From Phaeophleospora eucalypticola (taxonomy: Eukaryota > Ascomycota > Dothideomycetes > Mycosphaerellales > Mycosphaerellaceae), in the NCBI GenBank assembly GCA_022814565.1, contig JAKLNG010000002.1:2232001-2296000 (forward strand): DNA of 64,000 bases. Reading direction: 5' to 3'. The translations under genes and the position numbers were made by a program. Shown piece by piece: positions 1 through 10,511 of the stretch (the stretch's first letter is position 1; every line of letters starts with the position of its first letter). The notes beneath the pieces are model-generated. The model was not told the DNA's origin. It did no database searches and saw only the letters and a list, made by a program, of their open reading frames with translations.

Positions 1-1551
1 GACGTTGACAGTAATCAGCCGGCCCTCAGGAATCATTGTCGCCAGCCTTCTCAACGCTGCTGCGAGTGAGGGCCCATCATTGTATCCACCTGATGCGAGT
101 TCGGCGTAGAAACCAGCGTTCATGATTGCGGCAACAAGATCGACGTCACATGTTGTCGGTGTCATGCCTGCAACTAATACTCGTGGCAGGCCCATCATCT
201 CGGAGAACTTCCTAGACAGTACTGGAGTAGCTTGAGTAGAAGAAGCGATCGGCCGTCGGTCTGAGAATTGGACGCGCGAGTACCTCTGCGTCGCAATTTC
301 GCCCGTCACGTTGGTCAGGAGGTCGTGCGCAGTTTCCCCCATGTTTCCAGCAGGACACACTGTGTACACTTTTGACATCGATCCAGCCTTCATTCTGTTG
401 ACTAGTACGCCGATTCCGTTCAAGCCGCCTGGTCCAAAGTCGAGGACCTGCCAAGCCCCTGACATTCCATCCATGATTTTGCACCAGTCGACGTTTCGTG
501 AGAGAACAATCTCGACTAGACCAGGAACCATGTCATGCTCAAGCTCGGGAGATTCTTGCAGTAATTTGTCGAGGCCCCAGACCGGAACCAGAAGCTGATC
601 GTTCCGTAAGCGGAAATGCTTCACCTTCTCCCGTATTGCATCCGCCGCTGGCTGCAAATGCTGGCAGTGGAACGGCACGTCGTTTGATAGAAATTGCAGA
701 GAGCATTTGGCCTGTCTCTGATTGAAGATTATGCGGCTCTGATCGGAGGAGTCCGTGGCAAGAGGTGTCCGCAATCGATCACAGAGTTGAATTAAGCCTT
801 CTGGGCCTCCCGAAGCTACGAAAGAGTCGATGTCGTTCACCAAGGAAAGATAAATCTTGCGATTGAGTTTCAGGGTCCTGTTGACCGCTTCGATTTCCTC
901 CAGGACCTTACTGCGCTCCAGCCCGGTGATTGAAAGCATGGGCGACGGGGTACCTTCGCCTCTTCGGATGAACTCTGCTGCGACGGTTTTTGAGACTGTC
1001 GATTCCTGGTTCCAGACCGTCGTGGCTCGCCGGCCTCCCCAGTAAGTTCCTGTGATTGCGGCGTTTGACAACTCGTAAAGAGAGTCCCATGACCTCGCGG
1101 CTGCCATGAAGCTTGCCACTGTCATACCAATCGAGTGGCCAGCAAAGGCGGTAAAGCAGCGAGCCAGCTCTCCAGGAGACTTGTCTAGTCGCTTGCACAA
1201 CAGCACGTATCTGCTTATTTGAAGGACAATAGTGACAGCACCAGTAAAGTCGCCAGGTAAGGTATTCGGAGGCGGGATTCGTTTGCTGGTGTCGGCGATC
1301 CAGCCCTCAACATCGTACTGGACGGCATGGCCTGCTGTGCCATCCTCGAATTCCGCTTGCTGGGTGAGCGATCGTAGAATCTGGCTGCAGTGGCGGATGA
1401 AGTCGGACAGGTCATTTCTGTGAATGGCATATAGGTCCCTGAGCTCTCTCAAAGGCTGCTTTGTGAAACCCAGGCCTCCCCATACCGCCAGAACGGGGAC
1501 ATCTTGGCCGAGCACAAGAGCATTGTCACTAGCGCTCCGTGTGCTGGACAT
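1..1551 (-). CDS. Fatty acid synthase subunit beta, N-terminal part (cut by window edge)
   Basis: One uninterrupted reading frame of 517 codons runs from an ATG at 1551 to the left edge with no stop, so the gene continues outside the window. Residues from about 15 to 430 match the acyltransferase domain that opens fungal FAS beta subunits; the nucleophile motif reads GHSIG with Ser at about residue 140, where the usual motif is GHSQG. Near residue 450 the frame enters the enoyl reductase region (VAGMTPTT, the conserved FMN-domain entry). The beta subunit of a fungal FAS carries acyltransferase, enoyl reductase, dehydratase and malonyl/palmitoyl transferase activities and pairs with an alpha subunit; an alpha gene lies at 21605-26801. 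Position beside an NRPS and a transporter suggests a dedicated secondary-metabolism FAS like HexB/StcK or TOXC rather than the housekeeping enzyme. The start is inferred from homology to the beginning of the acyltransferase domain; the N-terminus looks short. Confidence 0.9.
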   Translation of the reverse strand, partial: MSSTRSASDNALVLGQDVPVLAVWGGLGFTKQPLRELRDLYAIHRNDLSDFIRHCSQILRSLTQQAEFEDGTAGHAVQYDVEGWIADTSKRIPPPNTLPGDFTGAVTIVLQISRYVLLCKRLDKSPGELARCFTAFAGHSIGMTVASFMAAARSWDSLYELSNAAITGTYWGGRRATTVWNQESTVSKTVAAEFIRRGEGTPSPMLSITGLERSKVLEEIEAVNRTLKLNRKIYLSLVNDIDSFVASGGPEGLIQLCDRLRTPLATDSSDQSRIIFNQRQAKCSLQFLSNDVPFHCQHLQPAADAIREKVKHFRLRNDQLLVPVWGLDKLLQESPELEHDMVPGLVEIVLSRNVDWCKIMDGMSGAWQVLDFGPGGLNGIGVLVNRMKAGSMSKVYTVCPAGNMGETAHDLLTNVTGEIATQRYSRVQFSDRRPIASSTQATPVLSRKFSEMMGLPRVLVAGMTPTTCDVDLVAAIMNAGFYAELASGGYNDGPSLAAALRRLATMIPEGRLITVNV

Positions 1552-1796
1552 TGCAATTATGTACGGTCGATATTATCAAGCGAATGAGAGAGAATGCGAG
1601 AAGACTGAGAATGGGATGGTGGTGATGGAAAGGTTAGGATCGGAGTTGGCCACGAGGACTACAGCCGCCCGGATTGGAATGGCCGCGTCGAGGGCTGGAT
1701 GTGAGAACAGCGTGCTGTGGCCCATGATGGCAACGATGGCGGACAGGCTGCAGCGAGCACAGAGAGCAGCTTCGGTGCTCGCAGACAATCGATGGC

Positions 1797-1827
1797 AGTG
1801 GTGGTTGTGGTGGTGGTTGTGGTGGTG
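1797..1827. repeat. Imperfect GTG GTG GTT trinucleotide repeat
   Basis: About ten GTG/GTT triplets follow one another and run directly into the GTGGTGCCAC inverted repeat at 1822-1831. It is a short low-complexity tract in the FAS beta upstream region. Confidence 0.7.
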
Positions 1828-1831
1828 CCAC
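1822..1831. promoter_or_regulatory. Putative cluster operator, copy 1 (GTGGTGCCAC)
   Basis: Exact copy of the inverted repeat GTGG-TG-CCAC, about 270 bases upstream of the FAS beta start codon. Identical copies precede the other cluster genes. Binding by a regulator is inferred only from this recurrence. Confidence 0.65.
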
Positions 1832-2389
1832 GGCGAGAGTGAAGCTTTTCGACGGCTGCTGCTCGAGGGCGTGGCATGGGCCGAACGCATCATGGCGGAC
1901 CATCACGCCACATGTCAGCGTCGAACAGAAAGCATATCTGATGCATCGTGCCGCCAGATTGGAACATGCGCCGCTCTTCTGCTGGTGGAGCTGCGCGTTT
2001 GTCACCGAGAAGGAAGACCGTGCAGCATGGAGATGCTTGCATCCAGAACCCGTGTGCAGCGAAATCGAGAGACGATTCCCAGAAAAGAAGGTGTGCTCAT
2101 GTGAGTCTCTTCTATGCTGATTGTCGAACGTGGAGAAGAAACAAGAGGGTTGAGGATGGTGAGTGTGTGTGAGAAGTGCAAGTTTGGATGCGATGCGATG
2201 AGATAGGCGTTGTGATCCAAGCTCGCGTTTTAGTCTGCCGTATGCTAGATAAATCCGACGCGTGTACGAAGTACGCCGTAGTTCGCGTCTAACATCCGAA
2301 TTTCTAAACACCAAGTGCAACATGCAACATGAACTGTATCTCATCGCATTCTCCAAGTTATGATCCATCATCACTCACTCAGTTCATCA

Positions 2390-3436
2390 TCATGCGTACG
2401 TGTACGTCTTCTCGGCCTGCAGCTGCTGCGCCGCGCCCGCTCCGGCCATTGTGCCCATCGCAGACGCAATCGCCACATATTTCTGCGTCGACGCGCAGTC
2501 GCCCGCCGCGAAAATGCCACGCACCGATGTCTCTTGGAAGGCGCCCAGCTTGATATCGCCGCTGTCGTCCAAGTCGATGCCAAGATCCGTCACCAGCTCG
2601 CTCGCCTGCTCCGTCGCCGTGTGGTAGAGCAGGAAACCATGTTGCTGCTGCTGCCCGTTCTCCAGCACCACCCGGATATCTGACGGCCGTTCGCCCGCCG
2701 GATCAACCATTTCCAGCACATCGATCTCCTTGGACTCCACTGTCGCCCCTGGAACGAGTCCCGCCACTTCCTTCAGTGATGCCGCCGCCCGCCCGTTGCC
2801 GTGTGTGTAGATGTGTACACGTCCGGCAAACTGTTTGCACGTCCGCAGCACTCGCAGCAATGTCGACGGCTCTGCAAATGCATCCAATGCGAGAATGCCC
2901 ACCGACTCCGCCCCGCGCTCCTCATGTCCGTGGCAAAGCAGACAATGCACTACTCCTGTGCCCCAGCACTCTTCGAATCCGTCTATGAAAGGCAGGATGT
3001 CGCGGCACCCGCTCGCCAGGATCACCTTTTGCGCCTTGAACACTTCGCCAGATGTCAGAACCGCTTCGAACTGGGTGCCCGTTTGCCCTTTTGGGGGCTC
3101 GAGCGCGTTGATCGTCCTGACTTCGCCGTCTACGAACGTGCACTGTCCAGGATACCTCTCTTTGAGCTCTGCGCGACTCGCTTCACGGAACTGCGCTGGC
3201 GTTTTATGATCCCATCTACACTCATCAGCCAACGTGTTTCGGGAAGCTGCGCCATCTAAAGGGCATGAATCCATACACACTTACGTGGAAACCATATGCA
3301 TCTCAGTCGCAAATCGATTGCGATACTCCCCGGAGTCTATCACAACGCTCCGATGATTCTGCCGACATAGTGCGAGGGCCGCTCCCAGTCCTGCCGGACC
3401 ACCGCCGACAATGATTACCTCGACAGGATTCTCCAT
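2390..3436 (-). CDS. Thioredoxin-reductase-like FAD dithiol oxidoreductase
   Basis: Two exons (3436-3285 and 3215-2390) around a 69-base intron give a 325-residue protein, the usual size of the GliT/TrxR-like fungal family. The N-terminus holds the FAD dinucleotide fold (IIVGGGPAGL, residues about 8-17). The redox pair is a CLLC motif at residues about 142-145 (bases 2933-2944), and the second FAD motif (IFAAGDCAS) lies near the C-terminus. A shorter 29-base intron is possible by eye, but the 69-base one has a better branch site and restores the conserved region after the splice. Enzymes of this type oxidise or reduce dithiols on cluster products such as gliotoxin or holomycin, or protect the producer. 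The gene is divergent from the ABC transporter and shares with it a promoter containing GTGGTGCCAC. A role in disulfide chemistry of the product is inference. Confidence 0.88.
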
Positions 3437-3532
3437 TCTGACATATTCAGTCACAGCCCTATGATATCTTCCGCGTCGGTCGTCTCTAAATATGTCTTCT
3501 CGGTTTCGCGCGAATGTTGTGTTCTGGTGACA

Positions 3533-3542
3533 GTGGTGCCAC
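3533..3542. promoter_or_regulatory. Putative cluster operator, copy 2 (GTGGTGCCAC)
   Basis: Exact inverted repeat inside the 379-base divergent promoter between the flavoprotein (start 3436, minus) and the ABC transporter (start 3816, plus). It is 97 bases from the first and about 275 from the second start codon, so one site could serve both. Confidence 0.65.
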
Positions 3543-3815
3543 ACTCTACGAAGCTTCATACGACCTTCTCAAACGCGTGTCCCTCTAAACGGGACCTCAG
3601 AATTTGATGAACTCTGAACCCCGTAATCCTTAGCACGGCAACGGGGCTATGGAAGGGCTCCGTACGTCTACGAGAGATGTCACCTCCCCTGGACAGCTAA
3701 ATATTACGCTAACAAGGTTTGTGCACAGTATGTTGTCCGTCTACGGGCCTCCTCCTTGGGTGTTCTAAACTGTTCTATCCTTTCATTTTGAACCTCTCTC
3801 GCAAGACTATTCGTG

Positions 3816-6800
3816 ATGACGATTGTGACTGATCGAGAGTTGGGACCGCGGGTCGATCCCTCAATCAGAGCATTTGACTTCACCTTGGTCTTCGAGCACT
3901 CAATCCTCACGGCGGTACCTTGGGTTGTGTTTTGCATCTACGGCCTGATTAGTATTGTTTATGCAAAAAGGAGTTGGCGTCGGCATGTTGGTCTTCTATT
4001 CATCGTCAAAGCGGTGAGCTGCCATGTGTGACTTACAAAGCTCAGGCTATACTGATCATCGCAGGTCCTCTGCTTCTCCCTGCTTGGCAGCCAGCTTGCA
4101 CTCCTCGTCTCATGGCGTACGAGCTCTCCCTTCAAGACTAGTGACACTCTCACAGCGCTTTCGATTGCGCTATGCGGCTCTTTGGTCCTGTCTGGCGTTG
4201 TCCTGCTCGACCATCTTCATGATCGCAGACACTGCATTATTCTGGGTCTTTTCCTCCTCTACCTTGTCCTCGTCGAGGCAACCAAAACACGAACACTATG
4301 GCTCATGCGATCAATGTCAGCTTATGCCGCTGTACAGTCGGCCATCACCGCAATCATGCTTGCTATCATGTTCACGCAGGAGATCCCCCGCTCTCAGACC
4401 GGCAAGGAAAGACATGCGCCCGAGGATCGTCTTGGGCCATGGAGTCGAATGTTCTTTGTCTGGCTAGTACCGCTCTTCGCATCAGGATATCGCAAAGACA
4501 TAGAGATCAGTGAAGTCCCCAAACTTCCTGAACCACTCAACACAGCCAGCCTAGCGCACGAATTTGGCATTGCTTGGGAACGACGGAAACCTGGAGAGCG
4601 ACTGGCGTGGGTCGCCTTCAAGTGTTTACGAGGCATGGTGCTGGCCGGCATCTTCCCGCGGCTGATGGTCATTCTCTTCAACGTGGCACAGCCTCTGCTC
4701 TTGAGTGAGTCTTCACAACTTCGCCTGAAAAGCTCATAAGATCTTACTTGGGTACCGATTAGAGAAGACGCTTGTAGTGTTTGGCAAGAGTCAGAGTTCC
4801 GCTACTGTTGCTGAAGTGAACGGCCTGGTAGGCGCTTACTTCTTGGTCTACGTGGGATATGCCGTAAGTGTTGAGACGTCCCATTTGAAAGCTTGAGCAT
4901 GAATGCTGATCTGTTCCAGTTGGCATATTCATATGCTCAACACCAGGCATACCGCTTCGTGGCTGCCATCCAATCTGGACTCATCTCAATGATTCATCAG
5001 AAATCTTTACGCATTGCAGCGGGAAATTTGGATGATCGCGCGCCGTTGACGCTGATGAGCACTGATATCGAGCGTATTGAATACGGCGGACGCTTCATTC
5101 ACGAGCTTTGGGCCTCAATCATCGAAGTCGCGATCAACAGCTATGTGTTAGCCTCGACAATCGGTGTTGGTGCAGCCCCCAGCGTTTGCATTGTATTCAG
5201 TAGGGCAGCACCGCTTCAACATTCTGACTTAGGATAGTACTAACATTCAGTGAAAGTGTTCATCGTACTCACAGCCATGGTGGGGGGCAGAGTCGATGCG
5301 CCTTCCAAAGCATGGGTCTGTTACGCAAGGCCGATTGCAGAGGCTTATAGCTGACATTATTCAGGTGGCCGGTGTCGAGAAGCGCGTCAACATCACTTCA
5401 AGTCTCATCGATCAGCTCAAAAACCTCAAGGTACTAGGCTTGGAATCTTACGTTAGCGCTATCATGCAACGGCTACGAGTAGAAGAAGTATACTTGTCTC
5501 GCCCCGTGAAGGCGATCTTCATTTGGTGCCAGGCGTTTTGTGAGTCAACGCGCTACTGTATTGCATTGTGTTGACCGCTGCTGACTTTGCCCAAAGCAAT
5601 CGCAGCGATAAATCTGGGACCTCCCTTTGGGTTCCTTACATATTCGCTGATTAGAGCATCGCAAGGCAAGGGGATGATGTCCGCTGACAGCTTCACGGCA
5701 CTGTCTCTCATGACCAATGTAAGGCGCAAGAGACACCTCAGCTGTGTACGTCCTGAGGTCTTCGCTGATCACCTTCATATCGTCTTAGGTTGGAACTTCT
5801 GCTTACTACTTCATGGTGTCCCTGCCAAGTATCCTGGCTGCGCTGAGCTGTGTCTCCCGCATCGAGGCCTTCTTACTTACACAAGATGCAGAGCCTAGAC
5901 GCCAAAGGCCAGACTCGTGCCCAAGAAGCAGATTCAGCTGGGACGGTTCTGGGACAGAGCTTCAAAACATACCCTTCTCCAACAAGTACGCAGCAGACGG
6001 TCCCGTGATCACCATTCGAGACGCTTCCTTTCGGTGGCTAGGGAGCGACAAGCCTCAGCTTCGAGATGTCAATGTCTCCATTCCGAGAGGCACGCTATGC
6101 GGCGTCGTGGGGCCTGTTGGATCGGGGAAGAGCACGCTACTTCATGCCATTCTAGCAGAAGTCGAAACTGTGCACGGCAATCTAGAAGTCGACGCTTCTG
6201 GCATCGCTTTTTGCGCGCAAGTTCCGTGGCTGATGAACGGCAGCATTCGATCGAACATCTTAGGTGGAGCGCCCTTCAAGATAAACATCTATCGCCAGGT
6301 ACTGTACGTCTGTGCTCTTGAGGACTTGGACGATGCCACTGTGATTGGAAGCTCTGGATCTTCTTTGAGCGGCGGACAGAAGCAGCGAGTGGTGAGTAAA
6401 CACACCTTTCCATGATTATGTCCGCAATACTGAATTTGCTGTCATACAGGCATTGGCGAGAGCCTTGTATGCTTTCAAGCCAGTCATTCTACTCGACGAC
6501 TCGCTCAGCGGCTTGGACCGTACGACTACAGCAAAGGTCGTCCAACGTCTCTTCGTCGACCGCCAGCTCTGCGAAAACACTACCATCGTCTATGCCACCT
6601 CAGACATCAACCACCTCGCGCATGCTGACAATGTTATTGTACTGTCCAGTGATGGAAGCGCAGCAGCGTTTGACTCACCAGCAGCAGTTCTGCCTACACT
6701 CACTAAGGACATCTATGGTGATATTACGCTTGAAGAGCCAGAACAGAGCAGCGACGCGAAGTCGCTTCTCTCGCAACACGAAGATGAAGGGGAGACCAAT

Positions 6801-8981
6801 GATCTTGGCGTGGCGACTGCGAAGAGTGGCGGAGACTTGTTCTTCTATCTCAAATCTTTTGGCTGGAGGACCGTACTCGTCATGACGCTGGCTTTTCTTT
6901 ATGCATTCTGCCTCAGCTTCCCATGTGAGTACCCCTGGCATCTAGACATAGGTAGCGATGACTAAGGAGGCGCAGCTATGTTGATCAAGTGGTGGAATGC
7001 CGACTCGAATGCCAGCTTCGGCATGTATATTGGTATCTACTTCATGCTTGGGAGTCTGGCAGTCGGTGCTTATTTCTCTGCACAATGGTATGCTGGAGCC
7101 TTTAGATTAAGGGATAATGGGACGCTAACCTGCCTCCCAGGGTCTGGATGATAACCTTGCGCCAAATCTCTGCTGAGCAGCTGCATCTGATTCTAGCTGA
7201 GGCTTTGACAGGGTATGCAAACGGAATCTTGCTTTGCCGTCTGGTATCTGCACTAACTTACGAAATAGTGTCTCGATCCGCTGGCTTGAGGGGCGAGATG
7301 TTGGCCAGATCCAGAACAGGTCCGCGGGTACTTTCCTCTAGGCTGACCATCTTGCTGACTGTGTGCCCTACAGATTCAGTCAAGACATGGAGAAAGTCGA
7401 CATGGAACTGCCCGACCTTACCCTTATGGTCATGCTCGGTTAGTAACTTTCATAGACATCCCTTGCAAAGCGCTGACTTAGCTCAGAGGGCATGTCAGTC
7501 ATCATTCAGCTGGCCCTTTTTGGCGTCGGGGGCCGCTGGCTATCCGCCATTATCCCTGTCGTCATTGCCTTCTTCCTCGTTTTCCAGAGGATCTACCTTC
7601 ATACCTCTCGCCGGCTCCGTCTGATGCAAATGGAAGCCAAGTCACCCTTGTACGCCGCTTTCAGCGATGCGCTTGCTGGCCCGGCAACGATCCGAGCGTT
7701 CGGGATGGAGCATATTGAGCGGCAACGATTGCTGCATGCTTTGGATCGAGCGATGAAGCCGCTCTATTGCCTTTACTGTGCTCAGCGATGGGCGTTCTTG
7801 ATTCTCAACCTTTGCATTGCTGGACTTGCCGTGCTCCTTATTGGGACAGCGGCAGCCTCGGAAGCGCTGAGGACGGGCGGATACTACGGCGTCGCGTTTG
7901 TGAATCTAGTGCATACCAGCCAAAGTGTCAAGATGTTGATGAATTGGTGGATCATGCTGGAGATCGCTCTCGGCGCAGTTAGGCGCATCCGGGACTACGT
8001 GGACATGATGAATGATAATGCGGAGCCGAAGGGGGAGATCGATCCTGATCTTCGATGGCCGGACTTTGGCGGTGTCAAGATTTCCAACATCTGTGTGAGA
8101 TACAAGTGAGTTGGATGAAGACATGCGCTTTAATTATGGACACACTGACCTTTGCAGGAATGCCTCGGAGCCCACGCTTAAGAATCTGTCGTACACGATG
8201 GGCCCACGACGTAAGGTTGGAGTGTGTGGATCGAGTGGGAGGTAAAACTATATCATCAATACTCGTCTGTGGAGGAAACAGCTAACAGACCATCTTACTC
8301 TAGTGGCAAATCGACCCTTCTGCAAGCAATCTGCGGCCTCGCCCCTCTCGAAGCAGGAAACATCGCAATGGACGGCATCGACATCTCTCTCGTCAATCGA
8401 TCTCTCGTCAGACAAAGACTTGGTGTCGTAACTCAAGACCCAGCCTGGTTGCCTTCGTCTCTGCGTTTCAACCTCGACCCAGAGAATTCTGCATCTGACG
8501 ACGAGATCCTGGATCTACTAGATGATTTCGGCCTGCGAAGCATGGTCGAAAGTAAAGGTGGTCTGGACAAGGAGATGGAAGACTTTTCGTTTTCGTTCGG
8601 TCAGCAGAAGTTATTGTTGATGGTCAGGGCTATTTTGAGGAAACCGACGATTGTGATTTTGGATGAGCCGTCGAGCGGGTGCGTATCCCCCCTTCCTTTC
8701 CTCCACCTTAAGAAGGCATTCTTTTGCTGAAAAATTACATCGACAGAGTGGACAGCGACACTGAAGCGAGGATGAACGATGCGGTGCGGACTTGTTTCAC
8801 TGACTCCACTGTGATCATGGTGGCGCATCGATTGGAAACGATGCTGGACTTTGATGAGGTGGTTGTTTTGGACAAGGGAAAGGTGGTGGAGAGCGGGCCG
8901 CCGTTGAGTCTTCTCCGTGAAGAGGGCTCGAGATTCAAAGTGCTTTATGAAGCCGGACAGACGGGTATGGATCGCAGATGA
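3816..8981 (+). CDS. ABCC (MRP-type) full ABC transporter
   Basis: Seventeen exons splice to 4,272 bases, or 1,423 residues: 3816-4013, 4065-4704, 4763-4863, 4920-5199, 5251-5315, 5365-5539, 5597-5718, 5789-6391, 6450-6924, 6976-7087, 7141-7212, 7269-7319, 7374-7438, 7487-8105, 8158-8241, 8304-8678, 8747-8981. The N-terminus has an extra hydrophobic TMD0-like block, then TMD1, NBD1, TMD2 and NBD2. NBD1 shows Walker A GPVGSGKST (about residue 634), signature LSGGQKQR and Walker B VILLDD. NBD2 has Walker A GSSGSGKST (about 1219), a degenerate signature FSFGQQ, and ILDEPSSG. The family exports amphipathic conjugates and drugs across the plasma or vacuolar membrane. Between the flavoprotein and the NRPS it is the likely exporter or self-protection pump for the product. 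The intron density is much higher than in its neighbours. The donor at 5316 (GTCTGT) is the least certain splice. Confidence 0.92.
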
Positions 8982-9620
8982 GGCAGGCTTATACGCAATT
9001 GAGGAGAGATGCAGAATTCATAGCATTTAGTTCAAGAATCTTCCGAAGCTAGTTTCGTCTCTATTTGGCTCTGATAATTCTGTTGCACAAGCAAATGACC
9101 CCAAGGACTCCGTTTCCTTCCGCATTGACTGCTCTATTGCACTGACGAGTAGGAGGTGCTACATGCGAAGCTGTCGCATGTGTAATGAAAGCATTGTGGA
9201 CAGCTTCTGTATGTTCGCATCGATGGGGGTTCTAAGCTGCGTCAGACTAATCCATCTTAACGGTAAAGGAGAACTTACCTTTTCGACTCTGCGGAGCCTC
9301 CGCCGATGGACCGCTGCTGCTGTAAGGCCACGTCGATGAGAGTCGTTGTTGTTCGTAGTCGAGACCGCGACTGGGATCCCTCAGCGAATCTGAGGATTTC
9401 CGCGTCGTCAGGCCATCTTTCTGCAGTAACGTTGAAAGCCAGTCAGCTGGTCTTCCGGCACACATACTCTTGCTGATGGAAGGCGAAGGTTGTTCGGGCT
9501 GAGTGGTTTCTTTCGATAAGGTTCACGGGGCTACGTGGGTCGTTGGTGAGATGAGTATGAGGCCAATCTTGAGCCTTGCTATTTTCGTATTTTCTGGGGT
9601 GCTTGGAAGAGTTGCAGTTT

Positions 9621-9630
9621 GTGGTGCCAT
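9621..9630. promoter_or_regulatory. Near-copy of the cluster operator (GTGGTGCCAT)
   Basis: Nine of ten bases match the inverted repeat. It lies 640 bases after the ABC transporter stop and about 880 bases before the NRPS start, so its relevance is uncertain. Confidence 0.25.
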
Positions 9631-10293
9631 TGGAGAGGTGCACCACCTATGGCTGAAGCGAAATCCCTCATGCTTCCGGATGAAGATGTCGATCTTCGCA
9701 TCTTGAGACGGCGGCGGCGGCTATTTTGGTGGGCTGAATAGCTATCGCCATGTTATCTGTGTGACCGGGTCGTTTTTGATGCGATTGCTGGTTCCGGTAG
9801 TCTACAGTCATCGTCTCGCATGTTTTGGGAACGTGGCCTTCACGGATCACTTGTCAGGCGCTTCATTGGTAGATCACGCATGCAACACTGTCAGAAAGGT
9901 CAAGATGGCTGGTTCTGTCATGGTCACTTGCGTGATAACGGACATGCTGAGCGTGCCCTACGTGCGTGTGTGGATGTCGCGAGCTGAAAAGTGGAAGCCG
10001 AAACGTCGAGAGCAAAACTACGTCGCCTAAATATTGATGGAACCTTGATGCAGGACCGCGCCGTCCGACAGGTGGATGAGCTTAATTTCACCTCGCGTGT
10101 TCACGCGTCTACCTCTACCTCTCATCAACAACGCGCCCGCGTACTAATCACAAGTCGACTTGAACGCTTCTTGTGCAGCCATTATTGCCCCAATGCCATT
10201 CCGGATTCCAGAAGTACTCTCCAGTGTGACCACAGACCTCAAGCAGCATGTCGTCGTTGCATCGCCTGAGCATATGGAACGGGGACGGCAGAG

Positions 10294-10303
10294 GTGGTGC
10301 CAC
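10294..10303. promoter_or_regulatory. Putative cluster operator, copy 3 (GTGGTGCCAC)
   Basis: Exact inverted repeat about 210 bases upstream of the NRPS start codon, in the same position range as the copies before FAS alpha and the hydrolase. Confidence 0.65.
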
Positions 10304-10511
10304 ACTGTCAATCTCTTCCGGCCACTTCAGATGCGAACATGCGGTCCAAGCGGGCTCCAACACGCGCGCATGGCCTCCTCGCGGCGCTGATTCCGAAGCT
10401 TCCGTTGTCTGCTGAAGCCTCTCCTCTTTGATGGCAGCCTGAGAGAGGACATCTCTGTGCCATACTTGCCAGAACCACCCTTGAGGCCCGTACTCGAACA
10501 CAACATCGAAA

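Larger units (their letters stand above)
1552..2389. other. Intergenic region upstream of the FAS beta gene
   Basis: No convincing gene is seen in these 838 bases. The stretch lies between the FAS beta start and the stop of the flavoprotein gene, so it should hold the FAS beta promoter. It contains an imperfect GTG/GTT repeat at about 1797-1827 and one copy of the GTGGTGCCAC inverted repeat at 1822-1831. Confidence 0.6.
8982..10511. other. Intergenic region upstream of the NRPS
   Basis: About 1.5 kb without a convincing gene; reading frames here are short and resemble nothing I recognise. In particular I see no adenylation or condensation motif, which supports starting the NRPS at the carrier domain. 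It holds the operator-like copy at 10294-10303 and a nine-of-ten near-copy at 9621-9630. Confidence 0.6.

Noticed and set aside
1424..2374. Overlapping plus and minus frames upstream of FAS beta
   Set aside because: Low-complexity composition from the GTG repeat, no conserved motif, and mutual overlap; treated as promoter space.
3241..3284. 29-base intron in the flavoprotein gene
   Set aside because: Too short and without a branch site; the 69-base alternative to 3216 restores the conserved residues after the splice.
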